In this document: one piece after another, positions 40,267 to 47,681 of the stretch | How positions within the stretch are numbered: position 1 is the stretch's first letter | How the letters are laid out: each line of letters starts with the position of its first letter | Source: Candidatus Nomurabacteria bacterium | GTDB lineage: Bacteria > Patescibacteriota > Saccharimonadia > Saccharimonadales > Saccharimonadaceae | Reading direction: 5' to 3' | Assembly (NCBI GenBank): GCA_031266275.1 | Contig: JAISBI010000013.1 | Location: forward strand, 1 to 47,681 | DNA length: 47,681 bases | Made by a program: the position numbers and the translations under genes | Notes under the pieces: generated by a model | What the model was told of the DNA's origin: nothing | Seen by the model: the letters and a program-made list of their open reading frames with translations, nothing else | The model's database searches: none

Positions 40267-41697
40267 ATGAAACAGAAGATAGACAAGAAGAGCGCCGCCG
40301 TCAAGGCGGTCTTACCCGTTTTCGTCATAATCGCCATGATTATGACGACCGTGTGGGCGGCCCCCATAAGCGTAGCATACGCAGCCGACAATACCAAAAC
40401 TATCACAGGTGATGGTTATACGGCGACTGTAACGACAAGCGGCGAGTCTTTTGACGAGTCCTCTTTTAGTTACAACATCGACATCAAAGCCGCCAGTAAC
40501 GCAAACGATAAAACAGTGCTCGGCTATGAGAAAAAAAACGGCGGTAAACTTTGGAAAGGAAAGGTCAAAAAACTTACTGTCAAAAAATCCAAGTACAAGC
40601 ACCTTGATAACGCCGTAAATGCCTACATCAAAAAATTGGTGAAAAAAGGCACTTACGGAACAATTAAAGTGCGCGCCAAAGCTTACAAAGGCGTGAAATT
40701 TACCAATAAAGGACTGAACGCCAAAGGCGCCCGCGTCAAATGGACTGATATAGTCGGGTCCAAGTGGTCGCCAGGCCCTTACCAAAATATCGATATCAAA
40801 ATCAAGTTATCGAAAAAAGGCAAGGTAAAGTCGGCATCTGGCGAAAAAAAAGGCGGTCCTGGTGGCGGGAATTGTGGCAACACGGTCCCAATTAATGCCA
40901 AAAGTCCTAAGCTGACGTGGAAAAACGTGATAATCGTAAAAGATTACACAAAAATTTCTTCCAGCTATACCGCCACGGTGGAAAGCAAGATCAAAGCCGT
41001 CATTGACGGCGATGCTAAAGCCAGTTGCCCGGGTGGACACGTCTCTGCCAAAGCCAGTTTCCGTGCCGAGGCGTGGGGGAGCTATAAGCACAGCTTCTCC
41101 ATAACAGCTTCCTCGAAAGTGGAAGCCCAAAAGAAAGCTGAGACCGAGGCGAAAAAAATTAATTTAAAGGCAAAAGCCAAAGCGGCCGTGAAAGGAAAGG
41201 CTGAAGGCAACCTGATGACGAAAGCGTCAGGCTGGGCCAGTATCACTATAAAGTGCAGCAACGACAACCCAGCGCCACCGGCTCCACCCACACCGCCGGT
41301 TCCACCGGTGCCGCCGGTCCCTCCGACGCCCCCGACGCCGACGCCAGATAGGACACCGACTGTGTCGGTCGGAGACCTTGAGTGTCTTCATCTCCTCGAC
41401 AACGGTGACATCGAGATCATCGCGTATGATTCCGACGGAGATACCATCGCCGTCAAGTCAATTCAGATGAGCGATCATGGGACCTACAAAGGGCCCAAGA
41501 TGCAATCGTCTGAAATACTGTCTGATGGCAGTCGCCGTACCGTCTGGAAGATGAACGTGACAGCTGTACAGCTTGGCACCTGTACCTTTTCTGTAACGGT
41601 CGAGGCTAACGGGAAAACCGCAACTTCTATGGTCTCATCGATCTCTGTGATCGAGAACGAAGGAGAAGCGGTCTGGGGAGACCCGAATTTGGACTGA
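40267..41697 (+). CDS. secreted Lys-rich protein with Pro-rich linker
   Basis: The 476-aa protein has a Sec signal peptide (about 1-38, cleaved after AYA). A very Lys/Gly-rich region of about 290 residues follows, then a Pro linker of PPxPP type (about 335-362) and a C-terminal domain of about 110 residues (TPTVSVGDLECLHLLDNGDI...CTFSVTVEANGK) resembling an Ig-like fold. There is no sorting signal or C-terminal membrane segment. A strong AAGGAGG site lies 7 nt before the ATG. The high positive charge would favour binding to wall polymers, a host surface or DNA; this is inference. Long leader RNA suggests tight control. Confidence 0.75.
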   Translation: MKQKIDKKSAAVKAVLPVFVIIAMIMTTVWAAPISVAYAADNTKTITGDGYTATVTTSGESFDESSFSYNIDIKAASNANDKTVLGYEKKNGGKLWKGKVKKLTVKKSKYKHLDNAVNAYIKKLVKKGTYGTIKVRAKAYKGVKFTNKGLNAKGARVKWTDIVGSKWSPGPYQNIDIKIKLSKKGKVKSASGEKKGGPGGGNCGNTVPINAKSPKLTWKNVIIVKDYTKISSSYTATVESKIKAVIDGDAKASCPGGHVSAKASFRAEAWGSYKHSFSITASSKVEAQKKAETEAKKINLKAKAKAAVKGKAEGNLMTKASGWASITIKCSNDNPAPPAPPTPPVPPVPPVPPTPPTPTPDRTPTVSVGDLECLHLLDNGDIEIIAYDSDGDTIAVKSIQMSDHGTYKGPKMQSSEILSDGSRRTVWKMNVTAVQLGTCTFSVTVEANGKTATSMVSSISVIENEGEAVWGDPNLD

Positions 41698-41900
41698 AAA
41701 ACAGGTCCAAAAACTTGGGGTGAAACATAGACCCAAGCAATAACTAGTTGGTTTTCGGCTGGGAGTAAAGATTTATACAATCAAGGATTCTGGAGTCCGC
41801 ATGATTGGTAAGTACTTTGCTCCCGCCGTTTACCAGAGAGAAACAGAAGATCCGTGCCCATTTGGTTAAGCATATTAAAATATTATTGAAAGGAGAAACT

Positions 41901-42701
41901 ATGAATATAGTTAAAATTTTAAGTTCAGGTATCGCGACTTTGGCCCTAATCGGCGGAATGGCTATCCCAGCTTTTGCTGAGCCGGCCGCTATGGGTCAGA
42001 TTGAAATGGGCGATATCATGCGATTAAATCATCGCGACAGCACCGATTATCAGCGCACTTTGAGCGCGGCAATCGGCGAGGAAATTCAAGTGCGCGTGCG
42101 CATTTGTAACATCGGTTCGGGCAGCCCCGAAATCAACAACGCTGCTTTGAAAAGCGTGCGCGTGGCAGCGACGCTTGACGGTCTCAGCACCAGCGCCAGC
42201 ATAACTGCGGAAAACGCGGTTAATGAGGGCCCCGTGACAGATACTGTCAACGTCACAACTACCGCTCCGGCTCACTTGGAATACGTGGCCGACTCTTCGC
42301 GAGAATATAAACACATCGGCGCGGTCGATGCGGGCACTTGGCAAAAAGTTGAATCTTTCACCGGTGACGTGATGGCCGACGGCGGCGCGCTATTGGCTGA
42401 AGACGTGCAACTTGGTTGTGCCAATGCGCAACTGATTGGCTACAAAGTGAAAGTCGTGGCCGACGAAACGTCAATGTGCACGATTCCGGGCAAAGAAAAT
42501 CTGCCGGCTGACGATCCCAACTGTAAAGTGGACCCGACGCCGACACCAACCCCCACCCCGACACCAACGCCAACCCCCAATACCCCGAGCACAATCGCTT
42601 CGACCGGTCCGGGACTGTTGGCCATCGGCTCGGCCTTAGCGGCGGGCGGTTCGGCTTTTGGCCTCAGCAAATTTGCTGGACGCAAAAATTCGCGCAAATA
42701 A
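41901..42701 (+). CDS. secreted protein with sortase-type C-terminal signal
   Basis: The ATG at 41901 is chosen, with AAGGAG just upstream and a signal peptide starting there (MNIVKILSSGIATLALIGG, cleaved after AFA). The 266-aa precursor has a beta-rich middle and a (Thr-Pro)n stalk (about 210-225). The tail has IASTG (232-236), a hydrophobic stretch and RKNSRK. That order is the layout of a sortase substrate, and IASTG fits the LAxTG preference of class E. The sortase at 16062-17273 is the obvious candidate enzyme. The hydrophobic stretch is short and Gly/Ala-rich. Confidence 0.78.
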   Translation: MNIVKILSSGIATLALIGGMAIPAFAEPAAMGQIEMGDIMRLNHRDSTDYQRTLSAAIGEEIQVRVRICNIGSGSPEINNAALKSVRVAATLDGLSTSASITAENAVNEGPVTDTVNVTTTAPAHLEYVADSSREYKHIGAVDAGTWQKVESFTGDVMADGGALLAEDVQLGCANAQLIGYKVKVVADETSMCTIPGKENLPADDPNCKVDPTPTPTPTPTPTPTPNTPSTIASTGPGLLAIGSALAAGGSAFGLSKFAGRKNSRK

Positions 42702-42727
42702 TTGCACCGAAGTTGCTAGACAGAAGT

Positions 42728-42757
42728 GAAAAAGACCTCTCAAGAGAGGTCTTTTTC
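42728..42757 (+). terminator. intrinsic terminator
   Basis: A 13-bp perfect stem (GAAAAAGACCTCT with its complement) and a CAAG loop end in TTTTTC. It is symmetrical enough to work in both directions and closes the sortase-substrate gene. Confidence 0.9.
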
Positions 42758-42762
42758 TGTTA

Positions 42763-42791
42763 TTGACATTATATCTCATATGAGGTACAAT
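42763..42791 (+). promoter_or_regulatory. consensus promoter with spacer palindrome, leaderless start
   Basis: TTGACA (42763-42768) and TACAAT (42786-42791) are 17 bp apart. The perfect palindrome CTCATATGAG (42774-42783) sits in the spacer and may be an operator. The -10 ends 7 nt before the ATG at 42799. It overlaps an in-frame ATG at 42790, which therefore cannot be the start. Confidence 0.8.
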
Positions 42792-42798
42792 GGGCCAT

Positions 42799-45408
42799 AT
42801 GGGATTATTTGATAAAAAAACTACAAACACAAAGGCCGTTCTGCTGTCCCTTGAGATACCGAAGAATAACGATAAAAAAGAATTGGCGGCGGAGCAGCTT
42901 TTTGCTTCGATTCACGGCATTTTGCGCGACCGCAAAGAGTTGCGGCTGTCCGGCGGCGTGCAAGAGCACATCAGTTTTGAAATGGCTTCGAGCGGCAAAT
43001 TAATTCGTTTCTACGTCTGGGTGCCGGAGTCGCTCAAAACATTCGTCGAGGGCCAGATTTACGCGCAGTATCCTAGCGTGCAAATTCACGAAGCCGACGA
43101 GGACTATGCCCGACGGGCCGTGACTGGCAACACCATCGCCAGTGCCGAAATAAATTTGACGGACAATGAGTTTTTGCCCATCAAGACGTTTCAAAGTTTC
43201 GAAGTCGACCCATTAGCTGGCATCACAGCCACGCTGTCGAAATTGCACAGCGACGCCGAAGAAGTTTGGATTCAAATTTTGGCCCGTCCAATCAATGACA
43301 GCTGGCACGTCGGGGCGGCCAACGTCGTCAAATCAATCAAAAGCGGGCAGGGATTTAATTTAAATTTGGGTCAATTAGGCCAATTAGTTTCGCTGCTATC
43401 CAAACCGCTCGACCCGAACGAAAAGCCAGAATTATCCGAACGGGCCAAGACTCAAGTCGCAGAAATCGAGAAAAAATCCACCAAGCTCGGCTTCCAAGTC
43501 AAAATCCGCGTCGGCTATATCGGCCCCGACCAAACCAGCGCCAAACTGCAGCTGCAGTCGGTCGCTGGCGCTTTCAAACAATTCAATTCGACCAATTTGA
43601 ACGGCTTCAAATTATATAATACGCGCTACGGCGCCGACAGTTTGACAGCCTACCGCACCAGAGAGTTTCCCATGCGCACCGGCTATATTTTGAACAGCGA
43701 AGAGCTGGCCAGCGTCTATCACTTGCCGCATACTAACGTCGAAACACCGAACGTAGTTTGGGCGAATTCGAAAACCGCCGAACCGCCGTCAGGGCTGCCG
43801 ATTTTCAATGGCGACGGGGAACATGATGACGAAATTTCCGCTTTTGGCATCACCGATTTTCGCGGTATGCAGCAGCAATTCGGCATTCACCGCCGCGACC
43901 GCAACCGTCATATTTACATCATCGGCCAGACTGGCACCGGTAAATCTGGATTGTTGGAGCTGTTGGCGTTGTCGGATATTTATCATTCGCAGGGCTATGC
44001 CATCATCGACCCGCACGGCGACTTCGCCGTCAATAACTTGCACTTCATTCCGCCACACCGTATCAAAGACGTGGTTTATTTCAATGCATCGGACGTCGAA
44101 TTTCCATTGGCTTTCAATCCGATGGAATTGACCGATCCGGCACTCAAAAACAATACTTGCTCGGAAGTGGTTGGCGTGATGAAACGCATGTTCGGCGACA
44201 GTTGGGGGCCGCGCCTCGAAAACTTGCTCCGTTATACGATTTTGGCGCTGCTCGAATATCCCGACTCGACGATGCTCGACATCACGCGCATGCTGACTGA
44301 TAAAAAGTTCCGCGAAAAAGTTTTGCGCGAAGTCAAAGACATCGTCGTCCTGCAATTTTGGCGCGTAGAATGGTCAAATTGGGGCGACAAAAACCAAGCC
44401 GACGCCATCGGGCCGGTGCTTAACAAAGTCGGCGCTTTCGTGGCCAACTCAACCATTCGCAATATCATCGGCCAGCCAAAAAGCTCATTTAACATCCGCG
44501 AAATCATGGACGGCGGCAAAATTTTAATCGTCAACCTTTCAAAAGGCTTAATTGGCGAAGACAACGCCGGAATTTTGGGCTCGTTTTTCGTCACGAAAAT
44601 TCAACTGGCCGCGATGGGCCGCAGCGACATCCCGAACGTCGAAGACCGCCGGCCGTTCTATCTCTACGTCGACGAATTTCAAAACTTCGCCACTGATTCT
44701 TTCGCGGTGATTTTGTCCGAAGCCCGCAAATACGGCCTGTGCTTGACAGTCGCCAACCAATACATTTCACAAATGAGCGATACGGTGCGCGAAAGTGTTT
44801 TCGGCAACGTCGGCACGCTGCTGTCGATGCGCGTCTCGGCTGACGACGCCACCAAAATCGAAAAACAATTCGCGCCGCAATTCGAATCAAAAGATATTTT
44901 GTCGATGAACAATCGGCACTTCGTGGTCGACATGATAATCAACGGCGAAAAAATGCAGCCGTTTTCCGGCGTGACATTGTCGCTGCCGCCGCGCCAAGAC
45001 AGCCATATCGACCAAATCGTCGAATACTCCAGAGAAAATTATTCCAAACCGCGCATGGTGGTCGAACAAGAAATCGCCGAGAAAATCGACATCCCGCTGG
45101 AACTGCATTCCAAAACTCAGCGCCGCGCCATTCGTAAATCCGAAAGGGAAGACGGGGATGCGGGCCAGCCAGAGAAAAACACTTCGCCCAGCGGCAAAAC
45201 CGGCTCGCAAACCGTCCTGCCGAAAAGTTTCAGCCTGCTCGGCGCCACCGAAACTATTGAAAAACCAGCAACCGATAAAGCCACCGCCAATAAACAACCG
45301 GCCGCCGAAAAGTCGGGTCCGAAGCCAAAGAGGCACCCTCGCTCACATAATCGCAACAAAAACAGGGAAGCCCAAAATTCGACTAAGCCAACCCGCAACG
45401 CTACTTAA
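42799..45408 (+). CDS. TraD/VirB4-like conjugative-type ATPase
   Basis: The 869-aa protein is an AAA/RecA-type ATPase of the HerA-TraG family that drives DNA or protein through type IV secretion machines. The N-terminal 350 residues are a family-specific region. Walker A is GQTGTGKS (376-383), followed by DPHGDF. Walker B is FYLYVDEFQNF with D625/E626, and SEARKYGLCLTVANQY is the TraG/TraD-type segment. The Lys/Pro/Ala-rich tail of about 100 residues is likely disordered. No membrane segment is obvious. No other secretion genes are in the window. The start follows from the promoter position. Confidence 0.9.
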   Translation: MGLFDKKTTNTKAVLLSLEIPKNNDKKELAAEQLFASIHGILRDRKELRLSGGVQEHISFEMASSGKLIRFYVWVPESLKTFVEGQIYAQYPSVQIHEADEDYARRAVTGNTIASAEINLTDNEFLPIKTFQSFEVDPLAGITATLSKLHSDAEEVWIQILARPINDSWHVGAANVVKSIKSGQGFNLNLGQLGQLVSLLSKPLDPNEKPELSERAKTQVAEIEKKSTKLGFQVKIRVGYIGPDQTSAKLQLQSVAGAFKQFNSTNLNGFKLYNTRYGADSLTAYRTREFPMRTGYILNSEELASVYHLPHTNVETPNVVWANSKTAEPPSGLPIFNGDGEHDDEISAFGITDFRGMQQQFGIHRRDRNRHIYIIGQTGTGKSGLLELLALSDIYHSQGYAIIDPHGDFAVNNLHFIPPHRIKDVVYFNASDVEFPLAFNPMELTDPALKNNTCSEVVGVMKRMFGDSWGPRLENLLRYTILALLEYPDSTMLDITRMLTDKKFREKVLREVKDIVVLQFWRVEWSNWGDKNQADAIGPVLNKVGAFVANSTIRNIIGQPKSSFNIREIMDGGKILIVNLSKGLIGEDNAGILGSFFVTKIQLAAMGRSDIPNVEDRRPFYLYVDEFQNFATDSFAVILSEARKYGLCLTVANQYISQMSDTVRESVFGNVGTLLSMRVSADDATKIEKQFAPQFESKDILSMNNRHFVVDMIINGEKMQPFSGVTLSLPPRQDSHIDQIVEYSRENYSKPRMVVEQEIAEKIDIPLELHSKTQRRAIRKSEREDGDAGQPEKNTSPSGKTGSQTVLPKSFSLLGATETIEKPATDKATANKQPAAEKSGPKPKRHPRSHNRNKNREAQNSTKPTRNAT

Positions 45409-45847
45409 TCGGCAAAGTCAACTCATATATTTTCTTGCTCAGCCCGTACAGGCTCTGCACGCGATTTTCCAATTTATAATAATGCCGAATATAAGCGCCC
45501 GTCAGCACGAAAACTATTAAATCCAGCAGAAATATCAGGCCAAAGAAAATCAAATCGGCCGGCAGGGCAGTGCCGTCGGCCGCCATCTGCCAATCGGGCG
45601 GGAAATTCGCCAGCAAAACCCCTGTCCCGACGAATAGCAAAATCATCAGGCTCGAGAAAAACAGCGTCACACGCAAATGCACTGAGCGTTCGGCCTGAAA
45701 ATTAGCAATCGCCCCTGTTTGATATTCGCTCAGGTCGCGAATTGCCCGCTCTGTTGCTTCCCTGTTAGTTTTCGCCAAGCGCGCTTTGAGCAGCTCGCGG
45801 TAGCGTTTCTCGACATATTTGCGATGATAGATGATAGCTTTTTCCAT
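45401..45847 (-). CDS. small two-pass membrane protein
   Basis: The 148-aa protein has a charged helical N-terminus of about 55 residues, two membrane segments (about 60-80, LFFSSLMILLFVGTGVLLA, and 95-117, LIFFGLIFLLDLIVFVLTGAYI) and a short C-terminal tail. The family was not recognised. It converges on the ATPase gene, overlapping by 8 nt. TATAAT on the minus strand (45862-45857) lies 9 nt before the ATG with no ribosome site. Confidence 0.72.
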   Translation of the reverse strand: MEKAIIYHRKYVEKRYRELLKARLAKTNREATERAIRDLSEYQTGAIANFQAERSVHLRVTLFFSSLMILLFVGTGVLLANFPPDWQMAADGTALPADLIFFGLIFLLDLIVFVLTGAYIRHYYKLENRVQSLYGLSKKIYELTLPIK

Positions 45848-46598
45848 GATGACTCAATTATACCATGACGAAGCGAGCAAACAAAATAAGCTCGTTCCAA
45901 AGCTGGTGAAAGGCGGGAATTTATTAATCAATTAGCAATTGACAAAAAACAATGGCAGCCGGCGCGGGCAGGTGCGGCGACAAAATTTAATTATTTTTCT
46001 ATTTAATTATTCGCGGGGAAATCGCAGCTGAAGATTGGTGAGAAAAGGTATGTCGTATCGTCTTTGTTCAAAATATGCTATGTCGCACAATATATCTTTT
46101 GCGACATTTTTAGGGGTTCGGATTTGGGCTGCGCGCTGCCACGCCATATGTGTCTTAGCCACACTATGTGCGCACGCGCAAGCCTCAGCACACGTCTTGG
46201 CGCCCTGCAAGGAAAGACACTTCGTTCTTATAATTAATACGTTCTCGTTGCAAACCAATTCAACCCGCATAAACATTACGCGCCATAAGCACTCCCGACC
46301 ACACTCCCCCAAAAGCCACCACCAAGCATCAAAACAGAGGCCGCCGCTGTTACTTGACGTCATGCGAAGTTCATTGTAAAAAATACTTTTCCACAGCCCC
46401 TGCCCCATTTTTCACACCCACTTTTCACGATTTGACTTTTCACGCTTACCATGTTTATTTAATATTTTTCCAACCAAAATTTTCACTCCACTCCCCCACC
46501 CCTCCATAACAGAAAAATGCCTTCTCCCCCTCTCATCTTCGCTATAACTTCTATAACATATTTTCTTTACTCGTAGGACTCATAATATTTTTTAAGAT
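45848..46598. other. 750-bp noncoding stretch with DnaA-box-like repeats
   Basis: No convincing gene is present. An 8-bp hairpin ATGTCGCA/TGCGACAT followed by TTTT (46080-46111) looks like a plus-strand terminator. Two copies of TTTAATTATT occur near 45990-46015. From about 46250 to 46560 the plus strand is very poor in G. Four ACTTTTCAC-like words (46385, 46407, 46420, 46435) include TTTTCCACA and TTTTTCACA, which fit the loose DnaA-box pattern TTWTNCACA. Confidence 0.4.
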
Positions 46599-47681
46599 TT
46601 AACTGCTAATGACGCACCGAACAGACATCCCATTATATTTATGATCACCATTAGATGTCGTTACGCTAATAGAGCCGCTGTAAACGATGTTAAGATAGTA
46701 AGCGGCTTGGACGGAATAAACCGTAGCTGTCCAATATCTCCCATAATTTGTCTGCTGGTACAATCCGCCGCCTGGCAAAAAGTATCCGGCGGGAGTTACG
46801 TGAAAAATAATAACAGCAAAATTACTACCCGAACCACTTACTGAATAAACAGCACTAAATTCTGTACGAGTTGGTAGCTCCCAACCATCCGGACATAGCT
46901 CTATACCAGCGCTGGCAACGTTAGTATTGGACGAATTATTACTGCAACTACCACTAGCACTGCCTAAAGCAGCGCACCAATTGTAGAGGTAACCGCATTC
47001 GGTGTAGTCGAGCAATGCTGCGGTGGTGCGATAGGAAGTGTCACAGCGGCTACCGTTATATTGAGTGACATCAGTGTTGGTGGGATCAACCCATTGTTTT
47101 TGTTTGTTGTAAGGTGGGTCGGCCCTGTCCCAATAAGTAGAAGAGGCATTGGTGCCACCACTAGCGCTTGTACTACCAGCTCCGCTGGTTAATTGCGTGC
47201 CAGCCTCGCTTCCACCATAAGCTAAATTCGTCAACATCCAGCAATTATTATCACTAAGCTTGCCTATGTAGTAATAATGACCGTCACGGTCGTCCACGAT
47301 TGCGGTTTCGCTCGTCGGACAATTGGATTTGGTTACGTCTTGCATAACCGCAGCAGCCCCCACAAAACTCCAACTCCCAGTCGTTGCGTCAGACTGTGTT
47401 ACCCCGTTGCCGATTACGCACGAATAGTAAAGCGTGTTAGAGCCCACTGTAGTGTTGTAATCTGTTCCGCTGGCATTGGTAACTGCATCAGCAGCAGCGC
47501 CCCATTGGCAAGTGGCCCCAGTGGAGACAACAGTAATCGTGGTAGCTCTGGCAGGAACATCAATGGCGCTATCAGCAGGTACTGTGGCTGGAATGGCTGG
47601 AGGTAAATACCTATATGTATAAGCATTGGCTAGGGCGTATTCTCCGCCCCACGTCTTTATGATGATGTTGTATACACCTGG
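46599..47681 (-). CDS. FISUMP-domain surface protein, 5' end beyond the window
   Basis: The frame stays open to the right edge, so the gene is partial (360 codons seen). The edge encodes VYNIIIKTWGGEYALANAYT, the end of an IPT/TIG-like Ig domain. A Pro/Ala linker and a cysteine-containing region follow, then a FISUMP domain (YYYIGKLSDNNCWMLTNLAYGG, CGYLYNWCAALG, LCPDGWELPTR, GRYWTATVYSV, MSVRCVISS). The GTG at 47445-47447 would cut off the visible Ig-like part and is rejected as the start. It lacks the GTCATTCGC repeat downstream, and its C-terminus is more diverged than the other three. Confidence 0.85.
   Translation of the reverse strand, partial: PGVYNIIIKTWGGEYALANAYTYRYLPPAIPATVPADSAIDVPARATTITVVSTGATCQWGAAADAVTNASGTDYNTTVGSNTLYYSCVIGNGVTQSDATTGSWSFVGAAAVMQDVTKSNCPTSETAIVDDRDGHYYYIGKLSDNNCWMLTNLAYGGSEAGTQLTSGAGSTSASGGTNASSTYWDRADPPYNKQKQWVDPTNTDVTQYNGSRCDTSYRTTAALLDYTECGYLYNWCAALGSASGSCSNNSSNTNVASAGIELCPDGWELPTRTEFSAVYSVSGSGSNFAVIIFHVTPAGYFLPGGGLYQQTNYGRYWTATVYSVQAAYYLNIVYSGSISVTTSNGDHKYNGMSVRCVISS

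Noticed and set aside
42790-42798. ATG at 42790 as the start of the ATPase gene
   Set aside because: It overlaps the -10 box of a consensus promoter; 42799 is the first ATG that the transcript can contain.
46007-46408. Open frames on both strands in the 750-bp gap (46007-46408 minus, 46035-46379 plus)
   Set aside because: They overlap each other, have odd composition (runs of Trp, Cys or His), no ribosome site or leaderless promoter, and no recognisable domain.
45848-46598. Replication origin
   Set aside because: There is no dnaA or dnaN nearby, the boxes are weak, and flanking genes point toward the region rather than away from it.
1-47681. CRISPR arrays, tRNA genes and insertion sequences
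   Set aside because: No regularly spaced repeats, no cloverleaf with GGTTCRANTCC-type T-arm and no transposase or integrase gene were seen on either strand.
1-47681. Alternative genetic code (UGA as Gly or Trp)
   Set aside because: Many housekeeping genes end at UGA at the expected length (nrdD, nrdG, the response regulators), so UGA is a stop.

Overview
The window reads as chromosomal DNA of a Patescibacteria (CPR) bacterium, most likely Saccharibacteria (TM7). The evidence is compact housekeeping genes, a two-gene transketolase, PEGA, RCC1 and FISUMP surface proteins, a sortase with a candidate substrate, a TraD/VirB4-like ATPase, and a sigma region 4 fused to HARE-HTH. The lineage is inferred from gene content; no rRNA or tRNA gene was found. 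The standard genetic code fits all genes.

Layout: 1-1382 holds a possible small RNA and a phage-tail-like surface protein with a GA-repeat tract. 1385-4586 is anaerobic ribonucleotide reductase nrdD-nrdG under NrdR-like boxes. 4621-9227 holds a CYTH protein, a minus-strand HExxH protein, split transketolase and a tandem pair of membrane-anchored proteins. 9228-10180 is a one-gene HExxH cassette between 43-bp direct repeats. 10199-17273 is a dense plus-strand run: kinase/receiver pair, recO, trpS, cysteine desulfurase and scaffold, pseudouridine synthase, three little-known genes including the sortase. 17277-23150 is surface-protein territory (PEGA, Pro-rich membrane protein, RCC1 propeller, FISUMP). 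23317-29807 holds gltX, a PAS kinase with receiver, a membrane protein and der. 29850-32598 holds a minus-strand hypothetical gene with a long structured leader, pth, a strong candidate ncRNA of about 275 nt, and dprA. 32659-35987 is a tandem FISUMP pair. 36120-39632 holds topA and the sigma4-HARE-HTH gene. 39633-42701 is a long noncoding stretch followed by two secreted proteins, one with a sortase-like IASTG tail. 42799-47681 holds the TraD/VirB4-like ATPase, a small membrane protein, a 750-bp noncoding stretch and a fourth FISUMP gene cut by the window edge.

Three themes recur. First, many transcription-unit starts look leaderless: a TANNNT -10 box ends 6-7 nt before the ATG and there is no Shine-Dalgarno, while genes inside operons and genes with long leaders have good AAGGAG-type sites. 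This corrects several gene starts. Second, the surface proteins carry signs of variability: in-frame GA repeats just before the membrane anchor of two genes, and FISUMP C-termini whose differences fall on NNC codons, as adenine-specific diversification would produce. A short repeat (GTCATTCGCYG) lies just downstream of three of these genes. Third, two genes sit between duplicated 3' ends of their upstream neighbour, suggesting insertion at gene ends. No reverse transcriptase, integrase, transposase or CRISPR array is visible here.
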